A stretch of 64,000 nucleotides of DNA. Origin: Pseudoxanthomonas suwonensis (lineage in GTDB: Bacteria; Pseudomonadota; Gammaproteobacteria; Xanthomonadales; Xanthomonadaceae). Position 1 is the first letter of the stretch, and every line of letters begins with the position of its first letter. The position numbers and the translations under genes were made by a program. Positions 19,109-28,239 of the stretch are shown piece by piece. The stretch covers positions 23,354 to 87,353 of the forward strand of contig QFNC01000020.1 of assembly GCA_003240695.1 (NCBI GenBank). The letters run 5' to 3'. The notes beneath the pieces are model-generated. The model was not told where the DNA came from. It saw only the letters and a list, made by a program, of their open reading frames with translations, and ran no database searches.

Positions 19109-19656
19109 CGCGACATCTTCCTCCAGCTGCTGCCGGCGGTTGCCGCGACCGGCATCATCCCCGGCCGTGCACGCAAGTGCGCGTGGGTGATGGCCACGGC
19201 CAGCGCATCGGCGGCGTCGGCCTGCAATCGCACCTGCAACGCCAGCAGCACGCCCACCATGTGCTGCACCTGGGTCTTGTCGGCACTGCCCTTGCCCACA
19301 GTGGCCTGCTTCACCAGTCGCGCCGCGTATTCGCTGACCGGCAGATCGCGGGCCACGCAGGCGGCGATCGCCGCACCGCGTGCCTGGCCCAGTTTCAGCG
19401 CCGACATCGGGTTGTTGGACAGGAACACCTGTTCGATCGCCACTTCATCGGGACGGAACCGGTCGATCAGTTGCCACAGTCCGTCCAGCAGCAGGCGCAG
19501 GCGCTGCGGAAAATCGTCCGCGGCCAGCAGCGACAGGGGTTGGTGATGCACGGCGTGCAGGCGTCCGTCGGGCAGCATGTCGATGATGCCCACCCCGGTG
19601 CGCTGCGATCCGGGATCGATGCCGAGGATGCGCACCGGCTGCGCGGCGGAAATCAT
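19105..19656 (-). CDS. ruvC: crossover junction endodeoxyribonuclease RuvC
   Basis: Holliday-junction resolvase. 183 aa with the catalytic acidic residues in ILGIDPGSQRTGVG (Asp), VAIEQVF (Glu) and the C-terminal ADAADALAVAITHAH (two Asp). First gene of the ruvC-ruvA pair, 16 bp downstream of yebC, matching the usual yebC-ruvC-ruvA order. Confidence 0.96.
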   Translation of the reverse strand: MISAAQPVRILGIDPGSQRTGVGIIDMLPDGRLHAVHHQPLSLLAADDFPQRLRLLLDGLWQLIDRFRPDEVAIEQVFLSNNPMSALKLGQARGAAIAACVARDLPVSEYAARLVKQATVGKGSADKTQVQHMVGVLLALQVRLQADAADALAVAITHAHLRARPGMMPVAATAGSSWRKMSR

Positions 19657-19672
19657 GGCCGCTCGGCCGCTG

Positions 19673-20392
19673 TCACGCCGGCAATTCGGCGTTGCAGTAC
19701 ACCGCCTGCACGTCGTCCAGGTCTTCCAGCCAGGCCAGCAGTTTCTGCACCTGTTCGGCAGTGTCGCCGCTCACGGCGATGTCGTTGTCGGCGCGATAGG
19801 TGATTTCGGCCAGTTCGGCCGGGTGGCCGGCGCTTTCCATGGCCTGCTTCACCGTTTCGAACGCCTCCGGTGCGGTCAGCACGTCGATGGCGCCATCTTC
19901 GGCATACACCACCACATCGTCCGCACCGGCTTCGATGGCCGCTTCAGTCACCGCGCCCTCGTCGGCGCTGCCGTCGTAGCTCAACACGCCCAGCTTCCTG
20001 AACATGAAGGCCACCGAGCCGTCCGTGCCCAGATTGCCGCCGAACTTGCCGAACGCGTGGCGCACGTCGGCCACGGCGCGGACCTTGTTGTCGGTCAGGC
20101 AGTCCACGATCACCGCCACGCCGCCCGGGGCGTAGCCTTCGTAGCGGATTTCCTCGTATTCAACCCCTTCCAGTTCCCCGGTGGCCTTCTTGATGGCGCG
20201 TTCGATCACGTCCTTGGACATGTTCACCGCCAGGCCCTTGTCGATGGCCGCGCGCAATCGCGGATTGCCGGACGCATCGCCACCGCCGGCACGGGCCGCC
20301 ACGCCGATCTCGCGGATGATCTTGGTGAAGATCTTGCCGCGCTTGGCATCCACCGCGTTCTTGCGGGCTTCGATGGAGGGACCACGACCCAT
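19673..20392 (-). CDS. yebC: YebC/PmpR family transcriptional regulator
   Basis: 239-aa member of the YebC/TACO1 family, linked to transcription regulation and, in recent work, translation of proline-rich stretches. Start at MGRGPSIEARKN; the family signature KRGKIFTKIIREI and GYAPGGVAVIVDCLTDN are present. The in-frame sequence upstream belongs to another gene's antisense. It heads the yebC-ruvC-ruvA unit. Confidence 0.95.
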   Translation of the reverse strand: MGRGPSIEARKNAVDAKRGKIFTKIIREIGVAARAGGGDASGNPRLRAAIDKGLAVNMSKDVIERAIKKATGELEGVEYEEIRYEGYAPGGVAVIVDCLTDNKVRAVADVRHAFGKFGGNLGTDGSVAFMFRKLGVLSYDGSADEGAVTEAAIEAGADDVVVYAEDGAIDVLTAPEAFETVKQAMESAGHPAELAEITYRADNDIAVSGDTAEQVQKLLAWLEDLDDVQAVYCNAELPA

Positions 20393-20426
20393 GGGCGTAC
20401 CGGACTTGCTGGAGGGAAGTGCCGAA

Positions 20427-21074
20427 TTATACGCAAGCCGTCGTGGACGCCGCGTCCGAAGCAGCAGCGCGGAAACATCCCGAATCCAGGAAACGGGCCA
20501 CCTGTTCGGCCGCTTCGGCGCTGACCAGCAGTCCGCTGTGACTGGCCTGCACCACGCATTGGTCGCGCAATCCCGGTACGCGGGTGTCGGCCACGGCCAC
20601 GGTGCCGTCGTTGGCAGCATCGAACCGTGCCACCACGCCGCCCAATCCGCGCGCGACGCAGCCGGCGACCATCCCCGTTTCGGTGTGCGCCGGCAGCACC
20701 GGCGTGCCTTCGCGCAGGATCGCGGCACTGCGCCCCATCCACAGCGGTAAAACCGGCCACCGGTCCAGCGCATGGGCTGCGCTGGCACCGGCCAGCGGCG
20801 TACCCAGGCACACCAGCCGCCGCGACACGCCATCGTCCAGATCCTGCAGGGCCCGCACCGCCATCAGGCCGCCCAGGCTGTGCGCCACCACGTGTGCGTC
20901 CTGCCGACGCAGATGCGCGAGGATGCGTGCAACCGTCGTGCCGGTATCGCCGAAAATGCTGGGATAGCCCAATGCCCGCGTTTTCCAGCCATGCGCGCGC
21001 AGGCGGGCGGCCAGCGGACCCATCGTGGCCGCTGTCATCCAGATGCCATGCAGCAACAGCACGTCGCGCGGCAT
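20427..21074 (-). CDS. alpha/beta hydrolase, PGAP1/lipase-like
   Basis: 215-aa alpha/beta hydrolase of unknown substrate. MPRDVLLLHGIWM carries the oxyanion HG motif, AHSLGG is the nucleophile elbow (Ser near residue 74), and ASHSGLL near the C-terminus supplies a plausible catalytic His. An Asp may lie in NDGTVAVAD. No signal peptide. It could be a small esterase or lipase-like triacylglycerol hydrolase. It stands 34 bp upstream of yebC in the same direction. Confidence 0.8.
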   Translation of the reverse strand: MPRDVLLLHGIWMTAATMGPLAARLRAHGWKTRALGYPSIFGDTGTTVARILAHLRRQDAHVVAHSLGGLMAVRALQDLDDGVSRRLVCLGTPLAGASAAHALDRWPVLPLWMGRSAAILREGTPVLPAHTETGMVAGCVARGLGGVVARFDAANDGTVAVADTRVPGLRDQCVVQASHSGLLVSAEAAEQVARFLDSGCFRAAASDAASTTACV

Positions 21075-21154
21075 CAGCAAGACCGTGCGCCGATGCGACT
21101 GCAATGCAGATTCGCGGAGCCGACTGCGATCATCGGGATGCGTCCTTCCGTGCC

Positions 21155-21667
21155 TCAAGCCGGCCTGCGGAAAATGAATTCCCGGTCGCGTGCGCTGCCT
21201 ACCGCATACAGGTATTCGTCTACCTTGTCGAATCCATGGCGGCGGTAGAACCGCTGCGCACCCTCGTTTTCCGAAAACACTCCCAGCCACAACGCGGTGG
21301 GCGCATTGGCCTGCATCCAGTCCAGCGCCTGAGCGAACAGCCGCCCGCCCCATCCGCCGCCCTGCAACGCCGCACGCACGTACAACCGCTTCAGTTCCAG
21401 ATCGCCGGGCACGACCTCGGCATGCGGCAGGGTGCAGGGCCCGACGAAGGCATAGCCCTGCGCGTGTCCGCCGTCATCTTCCAGCAGCCAGGCTGCGCAA
21501 CCGAGTTCGTCCAGCGCCGACGCGTATTCGTCGTCGCGATAGGCCTTGTCCAGATGCACGGCCAGGTCGTCCGGCGCATACAGATGGCCGAACGTTTCCA
21601 CGAAGGTGTCTCGCGAAATCGCCGACAGCACGCCGGCATCGCGGCCGCTGGCGCGCCGGATGTGCAT
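21155..21667 (-). CDS. GNAT family N-acetyltransferase
   Basis: 170-aa GNAT acetyltransferase of unknown substrate. It shows the acetyl-CoA-binding block LYVRAALQGGGWGGRLF (a variant of R/QxxGxG/A) and the C-terminal motif B region AQRFYRRHGFDKV. The ATG at 21667 shares one base with the aspS stop (TGATG), so translation is probably coupled to aspS. Confidence 0.87.
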   Translation of the reverse strand: MHIRRASGRDAGVLSAISRDTFVETFGHLYAPDDLAVHLDKAYRDDEYASALDELGCAAWLLEDDGGHAQGYAFVGPCTLPHAEVVPGDLELKRLYVRAALQGGGWGGRLFAQALDWMQANAPTALWLGVFSENEGAQRFYRRHGFDKVDEYLYAVGSARDREFIFRRPA

Positions 21668-23448
21668 CAGCGCCTGTCGCCTGCCGGCCGCAGCTGCACA
21701 TGCACCTCGGCCAGCTGCGCATCGGCGATCGGCGAGGGTGCACCGGTCATCAGGCACTGCGCGCCGGTGGTCTTCGGGAAGGCGATGACGTCGCGGATGG
21801 ATTCGCAGCCGGCCATCAGCGCGGCGATGCGGTCGATGCCGAAGGCGATGCCGCCGTGCGGAGGCGCGCCGTATTTCAAGGCGTCCAGCAGGAATCCGAA
21901 TTTGGCTTCGGCCTCGTCGGCACCGATACCCAGCAGCTCGAACACCGCGCTCTGCATCTGCGGACGGTGGATGCGGATCGAGCCGCCGCCGATCTCGTTG
22001 CCGTTCAGCACCATGTCGTAGCCGCGCGACACCGCGGTGCCAGCGTTCGCGCGCAGGTCGTCGATGTTATCCACCGCCGGCGCCGTGAACGGATGATGCA
22101 GCGCCACGTAGCGGCCGGCATCCGCATCCCATTCGAACATCGGAAAATCGGTGACCCACAGCGGCTTCCAGCCGTCCCGCACCAGATCCAGGTCCTTGCC
22201 CAGTTTCAGCCGCAGCGCACCCATGAAATCGGACGCGGTTTTCGCATCGGCAGCGCCGAAGAAAATCGCGTCGCCGCCCTGTGCCCCGGTGGCGTTGACG
22301 ATGGCGAGCAGCGTGGCATCGTCCAGGAACTTGGCAATCGGCGAATTGACGCCATCGCGGCCCTTCGCCACATCCTCGATCTTCATCCAGGCCAGGCCCT
22401 TGGCGCCGAAGGTCTTCGCGTGCTCGCCGGCCTCGTCGATCTGCTTGCGCGACAGCACCGCACCACCGGGCACGCGCAATGCGATCACCCGGCCATCGGC
22501 CGTGGAAGTGACATCGGTGAAGACCTTGAACTCGCAGTTCGCCACCAGATCGGCGATGTCGGTGAATTCCATCGCGATGCGCAGGTCGGGCTTGTCCGAT
22601 CCGTAGCGGCGCATCGCCTCCGCCCAGGTCATGCGCGGGAACGGGTTCGGCAGTTCCACACCGATCACCTCGCGGAACACGTCGCGGATCATCGCTTCCA
22701 CCGTGTCCTGCACGTCGCGTTCCTCGACCCAGGCGAATTCCATGTCCAGTTGGGTGAATTCCAGCTGCCGGTCGGCACGCAGGGCCTCGTCGCGGAAGCA
22801 GCGCGCGATCTGGTAGTAGCGGTCGAAGCCGGCCATCATCAGGATCTGCTTGAACAGCTGCGGACTCTGCGGCAACGCGTAGAACTCGCCGGCATGCATG
22901 CGCGCCGGCACCAGGAAATCGCGCGCGCCCTCGGGCGTGGCCTTGGTCAGGATGGGGGTTTCGATGTCCTGGAAGCCGCGCGCATCCAGCCAGTTGCGGA
23001 TCGCCCGTACCAGATGCGTGCGGGTGCGCAGCTTGCGCTGCATCTCCGGGTGGCGCAGGTCGAGATAACGGTACTTCAGCCGCGTGTCCTCGCCCGGATT
23101 TTCGTGGTGATGGAACGGCAGCGGCGCGGCCTTGTTCAGCATCTCGATGCGCTCGGCCACCACTTCCACCTGGCCGGTGCGGATGCGGTCGTTCACGGCA
23201 TGGCGCTTGCGCACGGTGCCGGTGACGCGCAGCGCATCCTCGTAGCCGACGGCGGCAGCCTGCTGCAGCACCTCGACATTGCCGGCGGCGTCCGACGGTT
23301 CGGCCACCACCTGCACGATGCCCTCGTGGTCGCGCAGGTCGATGAACACCACCCCGCCCAGATCGCGGGCCACGTCGGCCCAACCGCAGAGGGTCACGGT
23401 CTGGCCGATCAACGTCTCGTCGATCAGGCCGCAGAAATGGCTACGCAT
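21667..23448 (-). CDS. aspS: aspartyl-tRNA synthetase
   Basis: Class II aminoacyl-tRNA synthetase. 593 aa, the bacterial size. It has the N-terminal OB fold for the anticodon (TLCGWADVARDLGGVVFIDLRDHEG), motif 2 CFRDEALRADRQLEFTQLD, the bacterial GAD insertion (about residues 290-400) and motif 3 GIAFGIDRIAAL. Whether it is discriminating or non-discriminating for tRNA-Asn cannot be told here. 61 bp separate it from the upstream zinc-ribbon gene. Confidence 0.97.
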   Translation of the reverse strand: MRSHFCGLIDETLIGQTVTLCGWADVARDLGGVVFIDLRDHEGIVQVVAEPSDAAGNVEVLQQAAAVGYEDALRVTGTVRKRHAVNDRIRTGQVEVVAERIEMLNKAAPLPFHHHENPGEDTRLKYRYLDLRHPEMQRKLRTRTHLVRAIRNWLDARGFQDIETPILTKATPEGARDFLVPARMHAGEFYALPQSPQLFKQILMMAGFDRYYQIARCFRDEALRADRQLEFTQLDMEFAWVEERDVQDTVEAMIRDVFREVIGVELPNPFPRMTWAEAMRRYGSDKPDLRIAMEFTDIADLVANCEFKVFTDVTSTADGRVIALRVPGGAVLSRKQIDEAGEHAKTFGAKGLAWMKIEDVAKGRDGVNSPIAKFLDDATLLAIVNATGAQGGDAIFFGAADAKTASDFMGALRLKLGKDLDLVRDGWKPLWVTDFPMFEWDADAGRYVALHHPFTAPAVDNIDDLRANAGTAVSRGYDMVLNGNEIGGGSIRIHRPQMQSAVFELLGIGADEAEAKFGFLLDALKYGAPPHGGIAFGIDRIAALMAGCESIRDVIAFPKTTGAQCLMTGAPSPIADAQLAEVHVQLRPAGDRR

Positions 23449-23509
23449 GCTGGCTCCAACGGCGCCCGGTGCGCCTTGCAGCCGGCTAGTTTAACCGGGC
23501 GCGGCAGAC

Positions 23510-23878
23510 TCAGTCGCTACCGGATGCGGGTTTGCTGGCAGTTGGACTGGGTGCCGGCGCCGGCGCGGGTGCCGGTGCGGCCTTGGCGGATTCGCCCGAT
23601 GACGCCGTGCTGCCGGCGGAGTCGCTCCCGCCCTCGCCCGCTGCCGGTTTGGCACCCTCGCCGCCTTCGCCGGCGAGGTTGCGCTTGCGATCGCCGTCCT
23701 TCTTGAAGTCGGTCTCGTACCAGCCGCTGCCGGACAGGCGAAAGTTCGGCGCGGTAACCTGCCGCTGCACCGCGGCCGAACCGCAGTGGGGGCAGGCATC
23801 CGGATCCGGATCGGACAGTTTCTGCAGACGGTCGAAGCGGTGGCCGCAGGCGGTGCAGGCGAAGGCGTAGATCGGCAT
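23510..23878 (-). CDS. FmdB-family zinc ribbon protein
   Basis: 122-aa protein starting MPIYAFACTACGHRFD. The N-terminal FmdB-type zinc ribbon has two CxxC pairs (CTAC at 8-11 and CPHC near 33). The C-terminal 70 residues are low complexity: Gly/Glu-rich, then repeated AP units. Function unknown; members of this family often sit next to aspS, as here. The upstream part of the open frame is not conserved. Confidence 0.88.
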   Translation of the reverse strand: MPIYAFACTACGHRFDRLQKLSDPDPDACPHCGSAAVQRQVTAPNFRLSGSGWYETDFKKDGDRKRNLAGEGGEGAKPAAGEGGSDSAGSTASSGESAKAAPAPAPAPAPSPTASKPASGSD

Positions 23879-23957
23879 GACGGGTATCGGAATCGTGACG
23901 GGAACGTGGATGGCGGCGATTGTCGGGGCGGTGTGTCGGCCTTTCAAGCGATCACGA

Positions 23958-24557
23958 TCACCAACCCCAGGGCGCGGGCGGCGATGCCACCGGCCGGGTC
24001 AGGTCGAATTCCACCCGGAACAACCGTCCATCCGGCCGCGCCAGCTCGTACACGAAACGGTCTGCATGCACCTCCATGGCCCATGTATTCCGCACAGAAT
24101 CATTCAGGCCGCCCCCCTGGAACAGGGCAATCGATTCGGGATCCACCGGAAATGCCTGTCGCGACGCTGTGCCGGCCTCGCGAGTGTCGCCGCCGTACAA
24201 CGTGATGGCGTCGTGGCTGCCGTCTTCATGCCGATGATCGTGCTTGAGCCGCAAACCGGTGCCGGTGCGGGTCAGGATCCAGGTGCGCGAGCGGTCATCG
24301 CCGACGTGGAACGGGATGGCGATGCGACGGGCCGGATCGTCGCAGCCACGCACATGCATCACCAGCGGTTTGCCTTCGAAGGCATCGGGCATGGCCGGCT
24401 TCGGCCGGTTGGCGACGATGCGGCCCGCGTAGGCCTTGCCGCAGTGTGCGGCGATGCTGGCCAGGAAAGCATCGGCGGGATGGCACTGGCTGATGTGCGT
24501 CGGCGAGCGGCACGCCATCAGCAACAGCATCGCAGCCATGCAAAAAACGGGTTTCAT
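23958..24557 (-). CDS. putative lipoprotein, unknown function
   Basis: 199-aa protein with a lipoprotein signal (MKPVFCMAAMLLLMAC, lipobox LMAC, Cys at 16). The mature part has few recognisable features: several Cys (SQCHPAD, AHCGKAY, RGCDDP) and a C-terminal half rich in beta-like segments (RTWILTRTGTGLRLKHDHRH). I do not recognise the family. It lies between a zinc-ribbon gene and the broken ABC-F gene, all on the minus strand. Confidence 0.7.
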   Translation of the reverse strand: MKPVFCMAAMLLLMACRSPTHISQCHPADAFLASIAAHCGKAYAGRIVANRPKPAMPDAFEGKPLVMHVRGCDDPARRIAIPFHVGDDRSRTWILTRTGTGLRLKHDHRHEDGSHDAITLYGGDTREAGTASRQAFPVDPESIALFQGGGLNDSVRNTWAMEVHADRFVYELARPDGRLFRVEFDLTRPVASPPAPWGW

Positions 24558-24600
24558 CCCTGCACCGTAGCGGCGAACACCGCGAGGTGCAAATGCCGGG

Positions 24601-26366
24601 TCAACCGTACAGCGCCAGCAATTCGGCCTCGGCCGTGTCCAGTTCGCTGCGCAACTGCATCTGCGTGCGGGTGAGGTCGGCCACGCGGCCGGCATCGGCA
24701 TACACGCCGGGGTCGGCCAGATCTTGCTCGCAAGTGCGCAACTGTTCCTCCAGCCGTGCCACCCGCGCTTCGGCCTGCTGCAGCTTGTGCGGATTGGCTT
24801 TCTGCGGCTTCTTCGCGACGGCTGGTGCCGGTGCAGGAGCAGATGCTGGTGGTGATGGCGATGCCGCTTTCTGCTCGCCGGACGGGCGCGTGCGCAGCCA
24901 GGCGGCGTAGTCGTCCAGATCGCCTTCGAACGGCTCCACCACCCCGTCGTGCACGCGCCAATAGCTGTCGCTGACCAGCCCGATCAGATGCCGGTCGTGC
25001 GACACCATCACGATGGCGCCGTCGAAATCGCTGAGCGCCTCGGCCAGTGCTTCGCGCATTTCCAGATCGAGGTGGTTGGTGGGCTCGTCCAGCAGCAGCA
25101 GGTTCGGTTGCCGCCAGGCCAGCAGCGCCAGCGCCAGCCGGGCCTTCTCGCCACCGGAAAAGTGATCGATGGGCTCGAAGGCGCGATCACCGGCGAACTG
25201 CCAGCGCCCGAGGAAATCGCGGAACACCTGCGTCGCAGTGTCCGGCGACAACGTGCGCAGATGATCGATGGGCGAGCTGCCGTACTGCAGCGACTCCACC
25301 GTGTGCTGGGCGAAGTACCCCACCACCAGGTCGGGATGCGCCACCCGCTCACCCGCCAGCAGCGGCAATTCCCCCATCAGGGTCTTGACCAGGGTGGATT
25401 TGCCGGCGCCATTCACCCCCAGCAGGCCGATGCGGTCGCCGGCCTCCAGCCCGAACCCGACGCCACGCAGGATGCGGGCATCCGCTCCGTAACCGCAGTC
25501 GGCAGCGCGCAGCGACAGCAGCGAATTGGGCAGCCGTGCCGGGGTGGGCAGGGTGATCGACACCCCGCGCTCCACCCGCACCGCTTCGGTACCGGCCAGC
25601 TTGGCCAGGCGCTTCATGCGGCTCTGTGCCTGCCGCGCCTTGCTGGCCTTGGCCTTGAAACGGTCGATGAAGCTCTGCAGGTGCGCGCGTTCGGCCTGTT
25701 CCTTCTCGTGCGCGATCTGCTGCTGGCGCAGGTGTTCGGCACGCTGCCGCTCGAAGGCGAAATGACCAGCAAGGTGCCGTCGTAGCGCTTCAACCAGTCT
25801 TCCAGCCACACCACCGCATCCAGGTCGAGGTGGTTGGTGGGTTCATCCAGCAACAGCAGGTCGCTGGGCGTCATCAGCGCCCGCGCCACGTTCAGGCGCA
25901 CACGCCAGCCGCCGGAAAAATCGGCCACCGGCTTGGCATGCACCTCGACCGGGAAGCCCAGACCATGCATCAACGTGGCGGCACGCGCCTCGGCATCGTA
26001 GCCATTCAACTCCGCCAGGCGATGATGCGCCTCGGCCACCGCTTCCCAGTCCTCGCGCGCGCTGGCGTCGCGTTCGGCCATCACCGCAGCATGCAGTCGG
26101 GCATCGCCGGACAACACGAACTCCAGCGCCGGGTCGGGCAGGTGCGGGGTTTCCTGGGCCACGCTGGCCACGCGTGCCTTGCCGGGCAGGTCCAGATCGC
26201 CCTTGTCCGGCTCCAGATCGCCCAGCAGGGCGGCGAACAGCGACGACTTGCCGGCGCCGTTGCGGCCTACCACACCTACGCGGTAACCGGTGTGCAGGGC
26301 CAGGTCGACATCGGACAGCAGCAGGCGTTCGCCGCGCCGCAGGGCGAAATTGCGGAAGGAAATCAT
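24601..26366 (-). pseudogene. yheS: YheS-like ABC-F ATPase, internal deletion with frameshift
   Basis: An ABC-F gene split over two frames. From ATG 26366 the first part gives MISFRNFALRRGERLL, Walker A GRNGAGKSS, FSGGWRVRLN signature and LLLLDEPTNHLDLDAV up to DGTLLVIS. The second part starts at AFERQRAEHLRQQQ in another frame and runs through the second ATPase (GVNGAGKST, FSGGEKARL, LDEPTNHLDL, VSHDRH) to a coiled-coil tail ending at 24601. Against E. coli YheS the missing piece covers about 29 residues after VIS (the HDR switch and following strands), about 88 nt, which also explains the frame change. The junction is at about 25757-25763. Without it the first ATPase lacks its H-loop and the protein truncates. 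A mis-assembly is possible. Confidence 0.85.
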
Positions 26367-26457
26367 GGCGATAGTGTACGGGCAGCGCGCCACCGGCGGA
26401 CATCGTCACGGATAGGAGCTATGGCATGCTGGTCGCCCCACCCTGCTTCATTCGAAC

Positions 26458-28164
26458 ATGCCGCATCACACCGAACTGATCACCATGCTGGTTGCGGGAT
26501 TCGTGCTGGCCTTCGTGCTGGGCGCGGTGGCGGCTCGCCTGAAGCTGTCGCCGCTGGTGGGCTATCTGCTGGCCGGCATCATCGCCGGTCCGTACACGCC
26601 GGGATTCGTCGGCGATCAGGAACTGGCCCCGCAGCTGGCCGAACTGGGCGTGATCCTGCTGATGTTCGGCGTGGGCCTGCACTTTTCCTGGCGCGACCTG
26701 ATGTCGGTCCGCGCCATCGCCCTGCCTGGCGCCATGGCGCAGATTGCCGCCGCCACGCTGCTGGGCTGGCTGCTGTCGCGCTGGATGGGCTGGTCGCACG
26801 TGGCCGGTCTGGTGTTCGGCCTGTCGCTGTCCTGTGCCAGCACCGTGGTGCTGCTGCGGGCGCTGGAGGAGCGGCAGTTGCTGGAAACCGAGCGGGGCAC
26901 CATCGCGGTGGGTTGGCTGATCGTGGAGGACCTGGCCTGCGTGCTGGCCCTGGTGCTGATGCCGGTGCTGGCCGACGTGGTCGGCGGCACGCACGGCCGC
27001 TACGGCAACGTGGGCACGGCGCTGGTCGGCACCCTGCTGAAGGTGGGCGGATTCGTGGCACTGATGATGCTGGTCGGACGCAAGGCGATCCCGTGGCTGC
27101 TGGCGCGCGTGGCGGCGCTGGGATCGCACGAGTTGTTCACCTTGGGCGTGCTGGCGATCGCGCTGGGTGTGGCGTTCGGCTCGGCAGAACTGTTCGGCGT
27201 GTCCTTCGCGCTGGGAGCGTTCTTCGCCGGCATGCTGCTCAACGAGTCGGAATTCAGCCATCAGGCCGCCGAGGAAACCATGCCGCTGCGTGACGCCTTC
27301 GCGGTGCTGTTCTTCGTGTCGGTGGGCATGCTGTTCAACCCGGCCGTGCTGGTGGATCGCCCGCTGGAGGTGCTGGCCACGTTCCTGATCATCCTGCTGG
27401 GCAAGTCGACGGCCGCGTATGCCATCGTGCGGCTGTTCGGCAAGCCGAAAGGCACCGCTCTCACCATTTCCGCCAGCCTGGCGCAGATCGGCGAGTTCTC
27501 CTTCATCCTGATCGGCCTGGCACTGTCGCTGCGCATCGTGCCGGCCGAAGCTCAGGATCTGATCCTGGCCGGCGCACTGCTGTCGATCATGACCAACCCG
27601 CTGGTGTTCGGCTGGCTCGACCACTGGCTCAAGCGCATGCCGGCACGGGACAACATCGTCGTGTCCACCGGGTCGGTGATTCCCGGGGATCTGCGCGACC
27701 ACGCCCTGATCGTCGGCTTCGGGCGCGTCGGCAACGAACTGGCAACGCTGCTGCACGAACGCGGCGTGCCGCTCGTGGTCATCGACGTCGAGGCCGACCG
27801 GGTCGCCCGTGCGCGCGAAGCCGGGCTGCTGGCGGTGCGCGGCAATGCCACCGATGAAAACGTGCTGCGGCACGTGCATGCGCCAGCCGCCAGACTGGCC
27901 GTGATCGCGATCCCGCAGACCCTGCAATCCGGCGAGGTCATCGCCCATCTGAAGACGATGGTGCCCGACATCACCGTGCTGGCGCGCGCACACAGCCGCG
28001 AGGCAGTGAAGCACCTGATGCAGCGCGGCGCCGATGCCGCCGTGCTGGCCGAGCGCGAGCTGGCCTTCTCGCTGGCCGACATGGTGATGGCGATCCCGCC
28101 GTTCCGTCCGGTGCGGACGCCGGAACCCACAATCGCGGCACCGTTGCAGCCACCGATGGCCTGA
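26458..28164 (+). CDS. ybaL: Kef/YbaL-type cation:proton antiporter
   Basis: 568-aa CPA2-family transporter in the inner membrane. About 12 membrane helices cover residues 5-390, including GYLLAGIIAGP, the HEL...GVLAIALGVAFGSAELFGVS block and ISASLAQIGEFSFIL. A cytoplasmic RCK/TrkA-N domain follows with the nucleotide-binding HALIVGFGRVGNELATLL. Length and domain order fit YbaL, a putative K+ efflux antiporter. The symbol is by similarity. It is divergent from the broken ABC-F gene with a 91-bp gap. Confidence 0.9.
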   Translation: MPHHTELITMLVAGFVLAFVLGAVAARLKLSPLVGYLLAGIIAGPYTPGFVGDQELAPQLAELGVILLMFGVGLHFSWRDLMSVRAIALPGAMAQIAAATLLGWLLSRWMGWSHVAGLVFGLSLSCASTVVLLRALEERQLLETERGTIAVGWLIVEDLACVLALVLMPVLADVVGGTHGRYGNVGTALVGTLLKVGGFVALMMLVGRKAIPWLLARVAALGSHELFTLGVLAIALGVAFGSAELFGVSFALGAFFAGMLLNESEFSHQAAEETMPLRDAFAVLFFVSVGMLFNPAVLVDRPLEVLATFLIILLGKSTAAYAIVRLFGKPKGTALTISASLAQIGEFSFILIGLALSLRIVPAEAQDLILAGALLSIMTNPLVFGWLDHWLKRMPARDNIVVSTGSVIPGDLRDHALIVGFGRVGNELATLLHERGVPLVVIDVEADRVARAREAGLLAVRGNATDENVLRHVHAPAARLAVIAIPQTLQSGEVIAHLKTMVPDITVLARAHSREAVKHLMQRGADAAVLAERELAFSLADMVMAIPPFRPVRTPEPTIAAPLQPPMA

Positions 28165-28239
28165 CCACCTCCGGCGCGTTGCGCGCTGCAGCAAAAGCTG
28201 CTACACCGGATCGGAATTCTCCCTCCCAAGGACAGTCGC

